DNA of 64,000 nt from Glossina fuscipes. Lineage: Eukaryota; Arthropoda; Insecta; Diptera; Glossinidae. A program made the position numbers and the translations under genes. Where the stretch lies: contig NW_023998414.1 of the NCBI RefSeq assembly GCF_014805625.2, positions 11,135,624 through 11,199,623 on the forward strand, given 5' to 3'. The notes below the pieces were generated by a model. That model saw nothing but the letters and a program-made list of their open reading frames with translations, ran no database searches and was not told the DNA's origin. Below are positions 23,501 through 35,860 of the stretch, one piece after another. Position 1 is the first letter of the stretch; each line of letters begins with the position of its first letter.

Positions 23501-26500
23501 CATACCTTCGTTCGTATTGAAGGCATATGCTGTGCATTTATTTACGACGGCCTGTAATTTGTTGTTGGAAATATAATCTAATTTGTACGTCCAGTTAATA
23601 CGTGCGCACCATATGATAGACTGCGGCAGGACAACGCGTTTACTTGGTCTTGATTTGGTAAAAATTGGAACACCAGATGAATAGAGCCATAATTTGCTGA
23701 AAACGCTACGAAAGTGATATGTCTTCATTAGTGTTCATCGGAACGTTTAGTTTCAAGGTTAGGGACTACTACGCGTTGTCTACCATTTAAACATGGTGGT
23801 AAGGAACGAAAATCGTAGCCAGCAGATGATGTGACAACGGCTTTAGATTTATTTGAATTTAGCTTGATGTTATTTGATTGTAATTTGAAGATAAGGTCAC
23901 ATGGTATAAAATAAAATTGGGCAAAGGAAAATGTTTAGCAAGCGATTGGCATTACCTTAAAGAAAACATTTTTGATATTCATGGTGCATTGATCAGAAAA
24001 TTTGCATTATTAACCGTCTTATGCCTAAATGATATAATTTATTAAATTTTCTCATTTTATTGAAATTATTTCAGTTGATTCTCCTTACGTCTTCCGTAAA
24101 AAATCTGATGCCTTAGAAGTTTTAAAGAAACACAAGGATGCCCGTTTAAAGGAATTTGTTAGTGAAGATGAGGCCATTAAATATGCCCAAACTGGTTATG
24201 AAGTAGTGCAAAATAAATATAACGATAATAAGGGTAAGATCCTAAGTAAGCATTCTCGGAACAAATAATGTTTTCAATTAAACAATAGCTTCTACTATCT
24301 CACTGGAAAAGGCTGCCTTTCGACTTCCCACTAAGCACGAGCTTATTGAATTTCGAAAAATAATAGAATCTGGCGATTGTGATCGCGTTAAAAATATTAT
24401 TTGGGATAATCCTAGGTACCTAGTAAGCTCTGGCGATACGCCAACAACACTGAAAGAAGGTTATCGTTATAATGCCATGCATATATGTGCAATTTCAAAA
24501 AAACCTCAAGTAGCTGAACTTATTCTAAAGACTGTATATGACCCAAAATTTGTCGATTTGCTCACTGGTAAAAAGGGCGATCAAAAAATGTGCGAAGAAT
24601 TGTGCGCAAATCTGTTAGACTATTATTTAAATATGCCGGAGAAAGGACGCAGTGAAACACCATTACATTTAGCCGCGAAATATGGTTGCGTCGAGATGGT
24701 GGAAGTGCTAACCTCCTATCCGGAATGTAAGCTGACAAAAAATAGTGAAGATTTACTCCCAAAACAGGTGAAAAACTATATTTAATTGAAATTCATTGTG
24801 AAAATTCGTATAATTCGTATAAATGATTTCTTTTCAGATCATTTGCTCGCGGTTGACCAATCCGAATGCAGATGTTCTTAAAAAGATTGAAATGTTATTA
24901 GGAGAACGTTTTTATGTTCCCGTGTTGCGATCTAATGATGGATGCATGCCAGCACAAATTGGCCAACCATTTTCTTCAAACAATCCACCAGTAAGTTTTT
25001 TTATGTATCCTTTAAAACTAAATAATAATTAAAATTTTAAATAGAAACTTAACTGTGATCCCTTAAGTCCAGAGGTGGAAGTTAAAGCTATTGCTGGTCC
25101 AATGAGCAAGGAACAGGCTAATGTAAGCTATCTTTTTGAATTTCATGTAAATTCATGTAAATAGTCTTTCTGAGAATTTTTTTATCATTCTTAGAAATTT
25201 TTCCGTCGTTTGAAAACTCCGCCTAGAAATGGTAGCAATATTACTTCACCAATCGCGAGTAATTTCTTTATCTCTCCTATGAAGTCTCGACCAGTTAATA
25301 GTACTCCATGCAAAACGCCTAAAAAAAGCATAAACAATAGTCTCGACTCACTCACTGCCTCCGTAAAGGGACGTTCACTCTTTAACGTTAGTGACTACAA
25401 TGGATGTGATAAATCATTTTCTTTAGAAGATTCATTAGATTATCAGAAAGAAACTGGCGGTAAAATGAATATACTGCAGAGCACAGAAGATAAAGAGACA
25501 AATGTAAATTTCGCAGTTACTGGTGAAGCAAATAACAATCGCAAGAATCTCATGGGTGAAGATAATCAAGATAATGCATACAAATCTTTATATCCGGGAA
25601 CGCCACTGCTTCAAAAAAGAAAATCCGCTTTCTTCAGTTATCGCGAACCATACGTCGCTTCTCCTGTAGTGCAGGAATTAAATAATACACAGCAAAATAA
25701 TTCTTTTATGATGAACGTTTCGGATGTATACAATACCCCTGGCTTTAAAGAGCGTCACATAAAAAATACGGATACTGAGAAAGGCATAGAATGTATAGGC
25801 CGAGAATTGGCCAAAGAGCAGAATATTGAGTGGCGCGAATACTGGGATTTCTTAGAGGAATTTGTTGACATAGCTGGGCCAATAGGCTTGCAAAAATTGG
25901 AAAACTACTTGTGTCAACGTCAAAGAAACGAGGATATGAGTAGAAGAAAAACCGTCAACAATACTGTGGTACTTGATGAAGTTACTAATGCTTTAGAGAA
26001 GTGCGGCTTTGCCTCCGGCAATGTCAATAAGGATGATCGCTTTGACAAAACTGATTATGAAAATGAATTGAGAGGCACTAAAGTTGAGAGCCCCATGGTT
26101 TCTAATCCTTCGACGAACCATCAAATGTTTACGCCTTATACATACGTGGAGAAGTCTTTGCAGGTGCATGCTAGACGAATGACGAAGACAATCATGCATA
26201 ACATGGATAATGTTGTGTCTATAAACGATGCTTTGCTTTTGGAGTTAAAACGTGTAAAGTCGTTGATTTATAGTTTTAAAGAAGACCTCAGTTTTTTGAA
26301 TGTTAATTTTGAAAAAGTACATTCGCGCATCGGCAACTTAGTGTCAATTTTCTTGCAGAATTCTCAAGAAGTTACTGAAGACGTGAAAAACAAGGTATTG
26401 GCCAGAAATATGCAGCAAAACAATTTATTAAGTTCGGTATTCATTTTTAGATATTAACTATTTTGCAAAGTTTGCTGCAAACAAATGGGGAGCGCCGTGA

Positions 26501-29500
26501 GCATATGGACTGCGTATGTGCTCGGGTTAAATATATGCTGGAAATTAAAGGTGAATTGAATTTCTTTTGTTTTTCTTTCTATTTCTAACATGATGTCGAT
26601 TATTTTCATCATAATGCATGACAATAATTCTATACACGGAAACGCTTTCCCCCATAAGATATTTATATATTACTCGATGTAGTTCCACCTACCTGTTCGT
26701 CCGTAATTCTTGCTTCGAATTTTTCTAGTCTCAAAAGTCCATACAGAAAGTTGAAGCTTAACATATTGATTCCATTTCAAAAATCATTTTGGAGAATGGA
26801 ATCCATCCTCTCTTTTACGACTAATTTTAGATATTACTTTAGCAATTTTTCGATTGTCTGTACGCTGGCAAGAGTCCTTTTCTCCCTCAATATTTATAGC
26901 GAACATTGTGATAACATTTCAAATGTCCAAATGTTACTAGTGTAAAGTTATACAGATTATAAATATGTATATTGCTATATGCTATATAAACAGCTTATAC
27001 TAATCTACCTACATTTTGAAGTCGAATCCTAACTTAATCAATATTCTCGTCAAGATTAGTTATTTATTCTTCACCTATTTTCAATTACTAAAAATTAGGC
27101 TTCGTTACGAAATAAAGAGCCATTTTTCAGGACACTCCTTATACGCTCTGTGGCCCAAGAAAGAAATAGTCCTGTGTACTCTACACCACTAATTTTTCAT
27201 AAGAACCTTTGTATGGGGTGGAACACAAGAATTTGCCTAATTTCAATATTTTATGACATAGATTGGTCCATAGTTGCAATTCAACATAAACGTAAATAAA
27301 AACGATAAGAAATAATGCAAGAGACAGACAAACTTAAATCGATCCATAAAATGTGAGCTTATTCTCGGTCCTTTTGGCCGTAATATGAATTCGGATAAAC
27401 TTAAAGTACATCGCATGTGTTGGTAGGGCAAGAAAACGTAAATAAAGGACAAATAGGTATTTCCACGGCAAGTATTCCGAAAAGATAAAAATGTATCGTT
27501 TTTTAATATAACTATTCGGCTTTTTCAACTCAATTCGTCTAAAGTAAGTTCTCTGCTTAGAACACTTCTTGAAAACGGGTCATCAATTACCCATTTTTGT
27601 TAGCAACTTTATGTGTGGGTACCTTTGTGCCGATCGCCCTTATGACAAAGACAACTCAAGCATTGCAAGTGTTTATTTGCTTCTACCGCTTTACCAATCT
27701 TTTTGGCAAATTTCATTTTTTACAAAATGAGGTAGTTTTTCATACGAACTTTTATTTTAGGTTTTTTAAATGATATTTATTGCTTTCATTTTTATTTCTA
27801 GTGGAACAAATTTTACCGGAACACTTAAAAACCGAAGAAATGTGCTCGAATATTTGGTCTCAAGAAAAGGATTGTGACTGCCATTGGGAAAGTAATTTAA
27901 GTCGTAAGACAAGTCGTCGCAATCGTATGGAGGCACGTTTTAAAAATCATCAACGTCTCAAGCAATATGAAGCGAACAAACAACAGCAGCAACTACCATT
28001 AAAACAAAGCTCTGACCATTGGCGCAATGTACAATCAAGTAACGATTCTTCGGATGATATGGACGAAGAAGTTTTTTGGGTTAGAGTTTAACTCATTTTA
28101 ATTACTTTTCTCCTCCAGTAATTAATAACTATTAATTCCCATTTTAGTCTGACGTTGGTTCTGATGTAGATTTTGACAAAGAAAATCAAGAAAGTTGGCA
28201 TACTCCTCCTGAAAGTCCATCGCATATTGATATGTCTGACGTTGAAATTAAAGAAGCTGAGCATAAGATTTTCATTTACGGGTATTTAAACATTTAAATA
28301 ATTTCATGTATTAACTCGTGCGATGCGGCAAATATTATAATGCACACCATTATACCCTAAGTTGACGTACGTTGAAAATGACATATAGAAATGAGCATCG
28401 GGAACTTTATGAACTGTACATATCGGATTAATAGACATTGCGGAATCGATGTTGATATAACGTGTTTATAAATTCAAAACGGGTTTCAGTTTTTCTTTTC
28501 CTGTCTGTCCAAAAAAAAAAAAAGAAAAGGCCGAACTACTTTCTTAAGGCCTAAGGATGAGCCTAAAACACCACCTAGAACGCTACTTTTTATTTTTCTT
28601 TTATTTTCCAAAGTAAGTTCGCACATTGACAAAACTGAATGAAGCCTAGTCAACAAATGTCAAAAAAAAAAAAATAAAAAAAACAGGTAACAAAAAAAGT
28701 GTTAAATGTAACCTCAGTTTTCTTTGAAATATGCGATCTTCATAGTCAAATATCGTTCATTCATTATTTACAAGGTTATAAAGTCTATAGGATTGTAGTC
28801 TCGACATATGAAAAATCTTGAATTAAATAGTAGTAAATACAGGACGCAAACCGCCGAGTATTCATTCACTCAATGTTATTATTATCATTATTATTTTTTT
28901 TGCCCTTCACCTGAATTTAGATTTGTATACATCTGTGTTTTTGTTTTAGTAATGAACCTACGAAACCTGATATGGATGTTTTGAATGCCATTCTTCGTAT
29001 CGATGTCGATAAATCGAAGTACCCAAATGTTCATTCCTGGAAAACCGCTTTGATGCGTTATCCTAATGACGAAATGGATTTGTAAGTTTTTTTTTTTTTA
29101 TTTTACTAATCGACTTTGAATTTGATGTTGTCATTTTTGTTTGCTTAGCTTTGCGTCACCTCGTATTGTGAAGAAGTCTCATTCGTTTGTGAATCAAACT
29201 TCGTATAAAAACGAGAATACATTGGAGACACCGCCATCACGTCAACGAAGTCAGTACGCATTAGTACGTTCACAGACCAGCCCTCTGGCCGTTAATTCAT
29301 TAAAGTCTTCAACCGATGCTATTAAAGAATCAAACTTACAACTGCCCACAAAACGTTTATTCATGTCACCAAAAATCATAACTGCCGCATCAACCGTCGA
29401 TAATGCTTTGAATATAATAACCACAAAAAACGCAATGAATTCCATTAGAGATACGATTACAACAGTCACCACTAAGATTGCAAATGAGACCATGACCACC

Positions 29501-29749
29501 GGTTTACTAACTGTTAATACTGCTGCTTCTCAGCCGTCGAGACCGCTAACGCCCATAAATAAATTACGAGGACTTTTTAGCGCCTATCGCGAACGTTTGT
29601 CAACTTCTCCTTTATCAACTCCCCTGACAGAGAAGTCAACTTCCATCATAGATAATATGAATTGTGCCAGAGAAAAGAACAGCAACGATGAGTCTGGCAC
29701 TCCTAATCTCTCCCGAATGAATAGGTCGGACATGAATGCTTGTGAATGA
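20540..29749 (+). CDS. Ankle2: Ankle2 (ankyrin-repeat, nuclear-envelope/mitotic-exit protein)
   Basis: There are eleven exons: 20540-20663, 24075-24233, 24289-24767, 24838-24990, 25045-25122, 25195-26394, 26451-26550, 27802-28079, 28148-28281, 28950-29081 and 29149-29749 (TGA). They give 1145 aa with consistent phases. Ankle2 orthologues control BAF dephosphorylation and nuclear-envelope reassembly through VRK1 and PP2A, and affect neuroblast division. The N-terminus is Ala/Ser-rich. Exon 2 has the conserved SPYVFRKKSDALEVLKKHKD block. Ankyrin-type segments lie at about residues 155-180 (NAMHICAISKKPQVAELIL) and 215-245 (ETPLHLAAKYGCVEMVEVL). Conserved blocks follow, including EWREYWDFLEEFVDI and, near the C-terminus, FIYGNEPTKPDMDVLNAI and a W-containing end. 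The tail is Ser/Thr-rich. I see no LEM domain or membrane helix in the N-terminal exon; an alternative upstream start is not excluded. The 56-bp intron 6 is easily read through. AATAAA lies at 30246. Confidence 0.93.
20664..24074. other. Ankle2 intron 1
   Basis: This 3.4-kb intron has poly-T runs (20799, 21220), a TA run (22362-22386) and a TAA repeat (about 23049-23076). It also holds a decayed minus-strand reading frame of unknown origin (about 23470-23890, separate entry). No other gene is seen. Confidence 0.7.
23470..23890 (-). pseudogene. Decayed reading frame of unknown origin inside Ankle2 intron 1
   Basis: On minus, a stop-free stretch of over 50 codons (about 23890-23725), including the segment AGYDFRSLPPCLNGRQRVVV, runs into stops. 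It is followed by an overlapping 83-codon frame (23728-23477). Composition is less AT-rich and more protein-like than the surrounding intron. I do not recognise the family. A cellular pseudogene, a transposon remnant or an old viral insertion are all possible, and I do not favour any of them strongly. Confidence 0.3.
26551..27801. other. Ankle2 intron 7
   Basis: This 1.25-kb phase-1 intron runs from GTGAAT to TTTCTAG. It is AT-rich. No repeat family, RNA gene or coding stretch is recognised; minus-strand frames at 27243-27528 have no support. Confidence 0.65.
28282..28949. other. Ankle2 intron 9
   Basis: This 668-bp phase-2 intron has A-runs near 28510 and 28662-28680. Nothing else is recognised. 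Confidence 0.7.
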
Positions 29750-30090
29750 GCCGGAAAACTATTATTTATGTTGGTTTTTGTTTTCAGATGAATTGCCTTT
29801 TATTTTATTGTTCGTTTTCTTCTCTTATATAATCATTTCTTTTAAAACTCTTTCACTACAATTATTTATTGCAGTCGTAATGTTTTGAAAAAAATTTCGA
29901 ATACATAATTTTCCTTTCCCCTTACCAAACGCATTCAACTATCGCATTCTTTAGTATTATTACAAAATTAAATATACAATAACACGTTCTTGTAATTGTC
30001 TCGTATTAATTAATGTTTGGAAGAACACTACATTAAATTGATTTTTTTTTTTCGTTTCGCAGCGATTAAAATTATTATATAAACCTTTCG

Positions 30091-30121
<31 letters not shown>

Positions 30122-31812
30122 GACTTTTTACCCTCAACCAGCAGACGTCAAGTGCATTAAATTGCGCAAAAGTTGAGGTTTTTTAATTGCATTGTAAAGC
30201 TCTTGCGAATATCGTAATTAAATGTATTATTTGTCCTAAATATATAATAAAATTTTTTGTAAACATTTTAAACACTTTTTTTTTTTTTAGAGAAAAATTC
30301 TAACAAGACGTGATCTTGAGTTGAAATAATGCATCTCCTTGGCGCAATCAATAGATTTGTCGAAAAGCGAAAAACAGGGAAATTCGTTGTTGCATTCCAT
30401 CTGGTCGATGTTAATATTTGTTCGCTTGATTGGAGAGTGTGTAATAGGTTTCTTTCTTATTAATCCGGTTGTAGGATATCATTTTCTGAGTTATGGCGGA
30501 GTTTTTTCACACTCTCTGCTGTTTGGCGTTGAAAGCAATATTTCTTATTGTAAAAAATTGCAGCAAAATAATTACATTTTGATATCTATTTATCCAATGG
30601 CGGTACGCAAGACTTAGTGATAAATAAATGCTAATCTCTCGTACGCGAATAGAGCTAAAAATATAAGCATATTACATTTACTATATAAAATATGAAAATT
30701 TTAATGAAAAATTGACACCACTAGCTAGGCTCACTTCCGATTTTTTCGTAGCGTTCATTTGATTGGTTTTGTAAACGACTTGTATATTGTACCTTAATAT
30801 GAATCTCTTCTTCACCTCTCTTTGCAAACTATGAAAAAATATTGTGTGAAAAATTTGAAACAAAATTTCCTGCTTTTTGTGCATGTAACAGCTGCCATTC
30901 AATAGTATGCCCCACACTATTTATAATTAACGGACAAATCCTTCCATTACTTTCTGTAAAACTATTCAGCTTTATGGTCACGAACGGGTTGCTTAATAAA
31001 CCAAATTTGTCCATTTTACATTACATGCCTAATAGATAAGGAGAGCGACTGCCAAGTCAGTGCTTTAATTACGATTGGCGTGCGATTGCAATTATAGTGA
31101 ATGCTCGATCGGGAAAGATGTAACAAATATCGCTATACCCTATACCTTACTCTTTTCATACCACTAATCATTTCTTAATCATTACCGTGACTATAGGTAT
31201 ATATGGGAGGCAAACAAGGTCCCTGAGGGATTGATTACATTTCTGTTGTTTACATGGTCTTCAATTCTTAATTTTTCATTGTAATTATCTGTAATATCAT
31301 ATCGTCCACACGTAGTATGGATAGGTACATAACAGCTGGTTTGCTAACCGATTTGGTAGCTGTGATCAAGTTAACATTGCTAGGTCGTCGTGTCGCCCCT
31401 TTTACGGGTCTTTTATTTTATCCTAATCTTTGCTTTTTTTTTTTTTTGTCTAATCTAATTTCACGCAAACTTTGGATCTTAAAGGCAGTAAAGTAATGCG
31501 TATGTGCTTCTGGAATTTTTTATCTCTGAGCCTGCACAGATTTGATTCATGTGTGACGGACGTCAGCAACGCGTCGCCGAAATCTCAACTGTATAATCCA
31601 GTGATCAAATCATGTAGACACACACATATGTGCATAATACATATATATATATATATATATATATAAATTAAACAAATTTTTATTCATATATAAAAAAAAA
31701 AAAAAAGTCAAAGCGTCTATCGTCCGCTGAATTTTAAATTCTTTTAATATTTATCAAAATTCATACAATCAATTAACTGATAATTTCCTTTTTTTCCTCT
31801 TTAATGACGCTT
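29750..31812. other. Convergent intergenic region between Ankle2 and the TTC25-like gene
   Basis: It starts with the Ankle2 3' UTR, which includes a long T-run (30091-30119) and AATAAA at 30246-30251. The rest is AT-rich spacer with a TA run at about 31641-31664. The 3' UTR of the minus-strand gene should occupy the end next to 31813. Frames of 60-90 codons (30339-30617 and others) have no domain and no splice support. Confidence 0.6.
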
Positions 31813-34312
31813 TTAAAGTAGAACAGGCTCTGACTGTTCCACTGTTGATTGTGGCAAGTTTGAACGATAGTCGTCTTGCGTGTTGTTCGTATCTATGCTA
31901 GTTTTAGACGAAAGATGACTGCTAATAGAAAGTCGACTACGTCGCTTACGCATCGAGTCCACGGATTGTGTGCGTTTTTTCATCGAGATCTCTTCATCGT
32001 TAATTGCCCGACAAATTTCAATGAACGCACAAAGCTCAGGACTCTTTAAACGCATGCAAAGAGCAAAAGCCTCATCCAATGCCTCTTTTCCCCGTTCGAT
32101 TTTGTGTAGGACTGCATGTGCCTTAACAATCAACATAGTGCTAAGAAATTGCCATAAAACGCTATTGCAATTTTTAGCTTCTGTGTATTAAAAAAGAGAA
32201 GAGAATTAGGATACGATTAGCAGAGCCCGTATTTATTTAAGAAAATTTTTTGCCATTATACATACCCTCCACTGCTTTTCTAGCTACTGAGCAGCATTCA
32301 TCAAAGCGACTTTGACCCAAATGAGCTCGAGCAATTTCATGTAATAAATAGCATTTCTCTATGGAATATTTGGCAAAACGCATACGTTTCTCTAAACGAG
32401 CTAGAAATTTTCTGAAATTCCAAGATTATCGATATTTATTTAAGGGAAGGTGCATATTTTTAGTATTAATTTTACTTGTAAGATATAAGGGCATAATCGG
32501 GGGCATCTGGTTCCTGATATGTAGATTTGTCGCCGAACACAAATTGTACAACGTCTTTATATTTGTCGGTAGGCATGCGCAACAGCAACAACATACGCTC
32601 TTTTTCGCGCGATTGTATTATATCATCAGGTATAGTGTAACGATCGGCGTGTGCCAAAGCCAAAGTGTTATACACTTCATTAATATATTCGAATTTCCAA
32701 GGCATGACGCGGTGAGTTTTCAACACAACATAATCACCCATAACTTCTTCCACGTACTTCGAAAGTTTCTAAATAAGTAAAAGAGACAACACAATTGGAT
32801 TGAGAGAGACAAAGGGCATACATAGCCCATAGCGATATAGCGGAGAGATCATATGAGTGAATAAAGCTTAAGACTACTGCGTATTTTAACAAAATATTTG
32901 TCATAAATTTTAAATGTTTGCAGTGTCGTAACTCGAATATTATGAGAGTGACATTCGGAAACGTCCTTCTTCTTCTTCCTCTTCTTCTCCTTCTTTTTAG
33001 TATAATATTAAGATACATATTTATTTACCTCCAATTCTCCTTCCTCGCGCAGTTTACGTATGGCACGCATTTGTGATAGCATTGTTCGTCGTGTCTGATA
33101 CTGGACGCGATTTAAATGCGCTTCACGATGTTTATCCCAAATTGCCTTATCCGGGCATTTGCGTGACTGTTCCGTATATAAAGGACTACGCGCTTGTAAC
33201 ATTTTCTAAATATTAAAATTTTCTTTCAAATATCATTCGCGTATCATATTTAATCGCATAAAAATAATAATTACCAGAAATTTGCGAACAACATCGTATT
33301 TCGTATGAGTAAGTTGTCTTAAAAAGGGCGTCGACACTTTCGATTGAGGCAGCAATAAATTTTTATTCTCGCGCAAATGTTTCAAAAAGATAACGTCAAT
33401 CCAACTCTTATTGAAATAAATTTGATTGAAGACTTTAAAAGCACGACGACGACGGGCCAATTCACGGGGTGATAGCAAAATTTCCTAAATCCGTTCAAAA
33501 ATAAAAAAAAAATTATTATGTATTTTAAAACAAAATTAATAAATTTATTTTTATCAACGCGCGAACCTCTTTTTCTAAAATGCTCATAACATCGCATTTT
33601 CCCTGCTCTTTTAGAATTTTCCATAGCGGACGATCATCGACATTTTTTTCACGTTCAATTTCATCAAGAACAGCAGCGAAATGTTTCTCATTTTTCAATA
33701 TGAATGGACCAAGAGTCTCACCAATCGAGTCTTTAAAATTCTCATCGACCTTTTCGAATGAATATTAAAATGAATGAATAAATAAATGAATCGGTCTCAT
33801 GAAATTGAAATTCGTTTTTTCATCCTACGTACCACTATCAGACGATTAAGAAATGCGGCCACTTTTTTGCCAAAAAATTTACGCGTATTATCATGCAGTT
33901 CTACTTTACAATTCTCGAATTGATTTAATTCATAGAGAGCATCACATATTTCCAAATTGATGGGTGCATTATTTTCATCGATTGCTATCCGTACGAATAT
34001 GAAAAAGAATTTCATCATCATTTCCTTATAAGATGTATGCATTAAAATTTCACTTTTTTTTTTTAGATTACCTGATGCTGCTTTACTATCTTCTAAAGCC
34101 CCTTCAGTTTGGGCAATGTTACGCTTACATCGACTTCTAAAATATAGAGCCTTATGGTCGAAATTCTTTAAATCTAACGACTTGTTATAATAATGTACGG
34201 CAATATCCAATTGTTGTTTGTGCGTATAGAATAGACCCCAATCTCGATAGATAATTTGCTGATGCTCGGGACTCCATGCTATGCGTTCCCAAGGCTTTAA
34301 AGCCGCCTGCAT
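31813..34312 (-). CDS. TPR protein resembling outer-dynein-arm docking factor ODAD4/TTC25
   Basis: There are eight exons on minus: 34312-34072, 33984-33833, 33749-33567, 33484-33275, 33205-33029, 32768-32476, 32411-32266 and 32180-31813 (TAA). They give 589 aa with all phases consistent. The N-terminus (about residues 15-85) forms TPR units (DWGLFYTHKQQLDIAVHYY, then NFDHKALYFRSRCK). The middle is helical and charged, including LYTEQSRKCPDKAIWDKHRE. The C-terminal TPR block (about residues 420-510) has a pattern like LLHEIARAHLGQSRFDECCSVA, which resembles the TTC25 block LFHEIGRCYLELDQ. The end is Ser/Arg-rich. TTC25/ODAD4 docks outer dynein arms in cilia and flagella; in flies such genes are usually testis-biased, which would be the prediction here. 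Orthology is by eye, so another TPR protein is possible. The gene is convergent with Ankle2. Confidence 0.72.
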
Positions 34313-34930
34313 TTTTAATACTTTTTTCCTCTGCGCACTTAAAATCGATTAAAGGAAATCTTCTCTAAACCAAGTTTTTATACGAAAAAAAAAAAAAAAG
34401 AATTCCTTAGCAAATATTTTTATAAAAAAGAAATGAATCTAAACTTTCGAAAAAAAAATTTGAAATAATTTTTCTTGGCCTTTCCAAATTGATTATGTTA
34501 ACTTCAATGCACACTGAAACGTTTCGAAATTTATTCGTATCGGCAGACCTAGGGCTTGATAAGAAAAAACAGCAAAAGTAGTTATACTCAAATAAGATTT
34601 CTTCTTAAGGTCTTCTTTCGGTACTTCAAGCAACAGTAGACGGCAGCGTTTAATCCGTAGTATATGAGGACATCAATCTTGTACCTGCATAAATGATCCT
34701 TTTTGTGTATGTATACATAGGCATTCATATACCCTATCGAAAATTTAACCGATCTACGATTATATTGAAAATCAGCGACTGCTCTTTCTGGATTCGTTTG
34801 TTGAAAGAGAAAGTAAAGTAGAAGACAGCGCTTAGAGCGTTTATGTCGAAATTGATGGCCATTAGTGACCTTCTTAATACTAGATATATGGATATCCATC
34901 AATTTGACAAGTAGAATTTTTGAATCGTCA
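34313..34930. other. Upstream flank of the TTC25-like gene
   Basis: This should hold the promoter of the minus-strand TPR gene. It has an A-run at 34385-34399. A minus-strand frame of 104 codons (34588-34902) shows no recognisable domain. Confidence 0.4.
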
Positions 34931-35049
34931 CAGTCGCAAAAATAACGATAGGGAGATGAAATTTAGCGCAATTGTTCCTTGATCGATTAAGAATATGATA
35001 TTAGAAAATGGGTATGGTCTGTTCAAAGATACGCTTATAATGCACAAGA

Positions 35050-35860
35050 CTCTCAATGTGAAAGAGACTAAAGCACTGGCACTTCTTCATACTTCCCATC
35101 GGTTTACTAACCCGTCTACAATTAACGATAAGATCCGACCCNNNNNNNNNNGATAGCTTCGATTCTTGTTGGCATTGATTAAAACAATTTACGGCCGGTC
35201 ACAATACTTTGACGCTTTAGTTATCCTTAAACATTCTCAATAGTATTGAGGCCGGTAGAGTGACTTGACTATTCAGTGACATGCAAGTAGTGCTCTCGGA
35301 ACAAACTTTTCACCAAATTGGATGAATATTTCCGATCATTATCTTGCTGAAATTTCCATAGAAGTGAGTCATTGACTTTGCCATGCGGTATCATTACAGT
35401 CTCCAATAAGTTTTTATATACAAAACTTTGCCTAATGTTTTTTGAAACGTATCAGACCGAGACCCTCTCAAGAAAAGCAGCCCTATATTGTTTTTTTAGT
35501 AAAACTAATGTGGAATATTTTTCCCTTTGGTCGGCGTGCATTTCTTCCTGCATTGTTACCAAACAAATTTGCTTTTTGCCTTATCGTTCCAAAGAATATT
35601 TCCGCACACTTTCTCCCCTTCTGATCTGGACTAAAGCTTTTCATGGGCTAAAGCAAGGTCCTTCCTGTGCTTCAAATTAATTTTTATGAGTAAAGAACCG
35701 TTCCGAGGTTGCCCTTAGAATAGTTCGAGATGATAGAACATCACCAATTTCATTGGAATATGCTTTATGGCGATTTGAAAGGAATATCGCTTTGCTAAAA
35801 TTGTCATTCGATTATCGGAAGCAAGAGAAGTTTTTTTAATTGCTTCGCGACTCTTAATAT
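35050..35860 (-). mobile_element. Decayed Tc1-like transposase copy interrupted by an assembly gap
   Basis: On minus, the region about 35360-35330 reads KFQQDND, matching the Tc1 FQQDNDPKH catalytic-Asp motif. Just upstream is KNLLETVMIPHGK (about 35408-35370). About 30 codons downstream, STGLNTIENV followed by a stop (about 35270-35240) matches SPDLNPIENLW, which carries the catalytic Glu. The frame shifts several times and contains stops, so the copy is dead. The assembly gap at 35142-35151 lies near its 3' side. Terminal inverted repeats were not found, so both borders are approximate. Confidence 0.65.
35142..35151. other. Assembly gap (10 N)
   Basis: Ten undetermined bases are seen directly. 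The true gap length may differ. Confidence 0.99.

Noticed and set aside
31813..34312. Considered an HSP70/90 co-chaperone TPR protein
   Set aside because: The C-terminal block and the middle region resemble TTC25/ODAD4 more than co-chaperone TPR domains.
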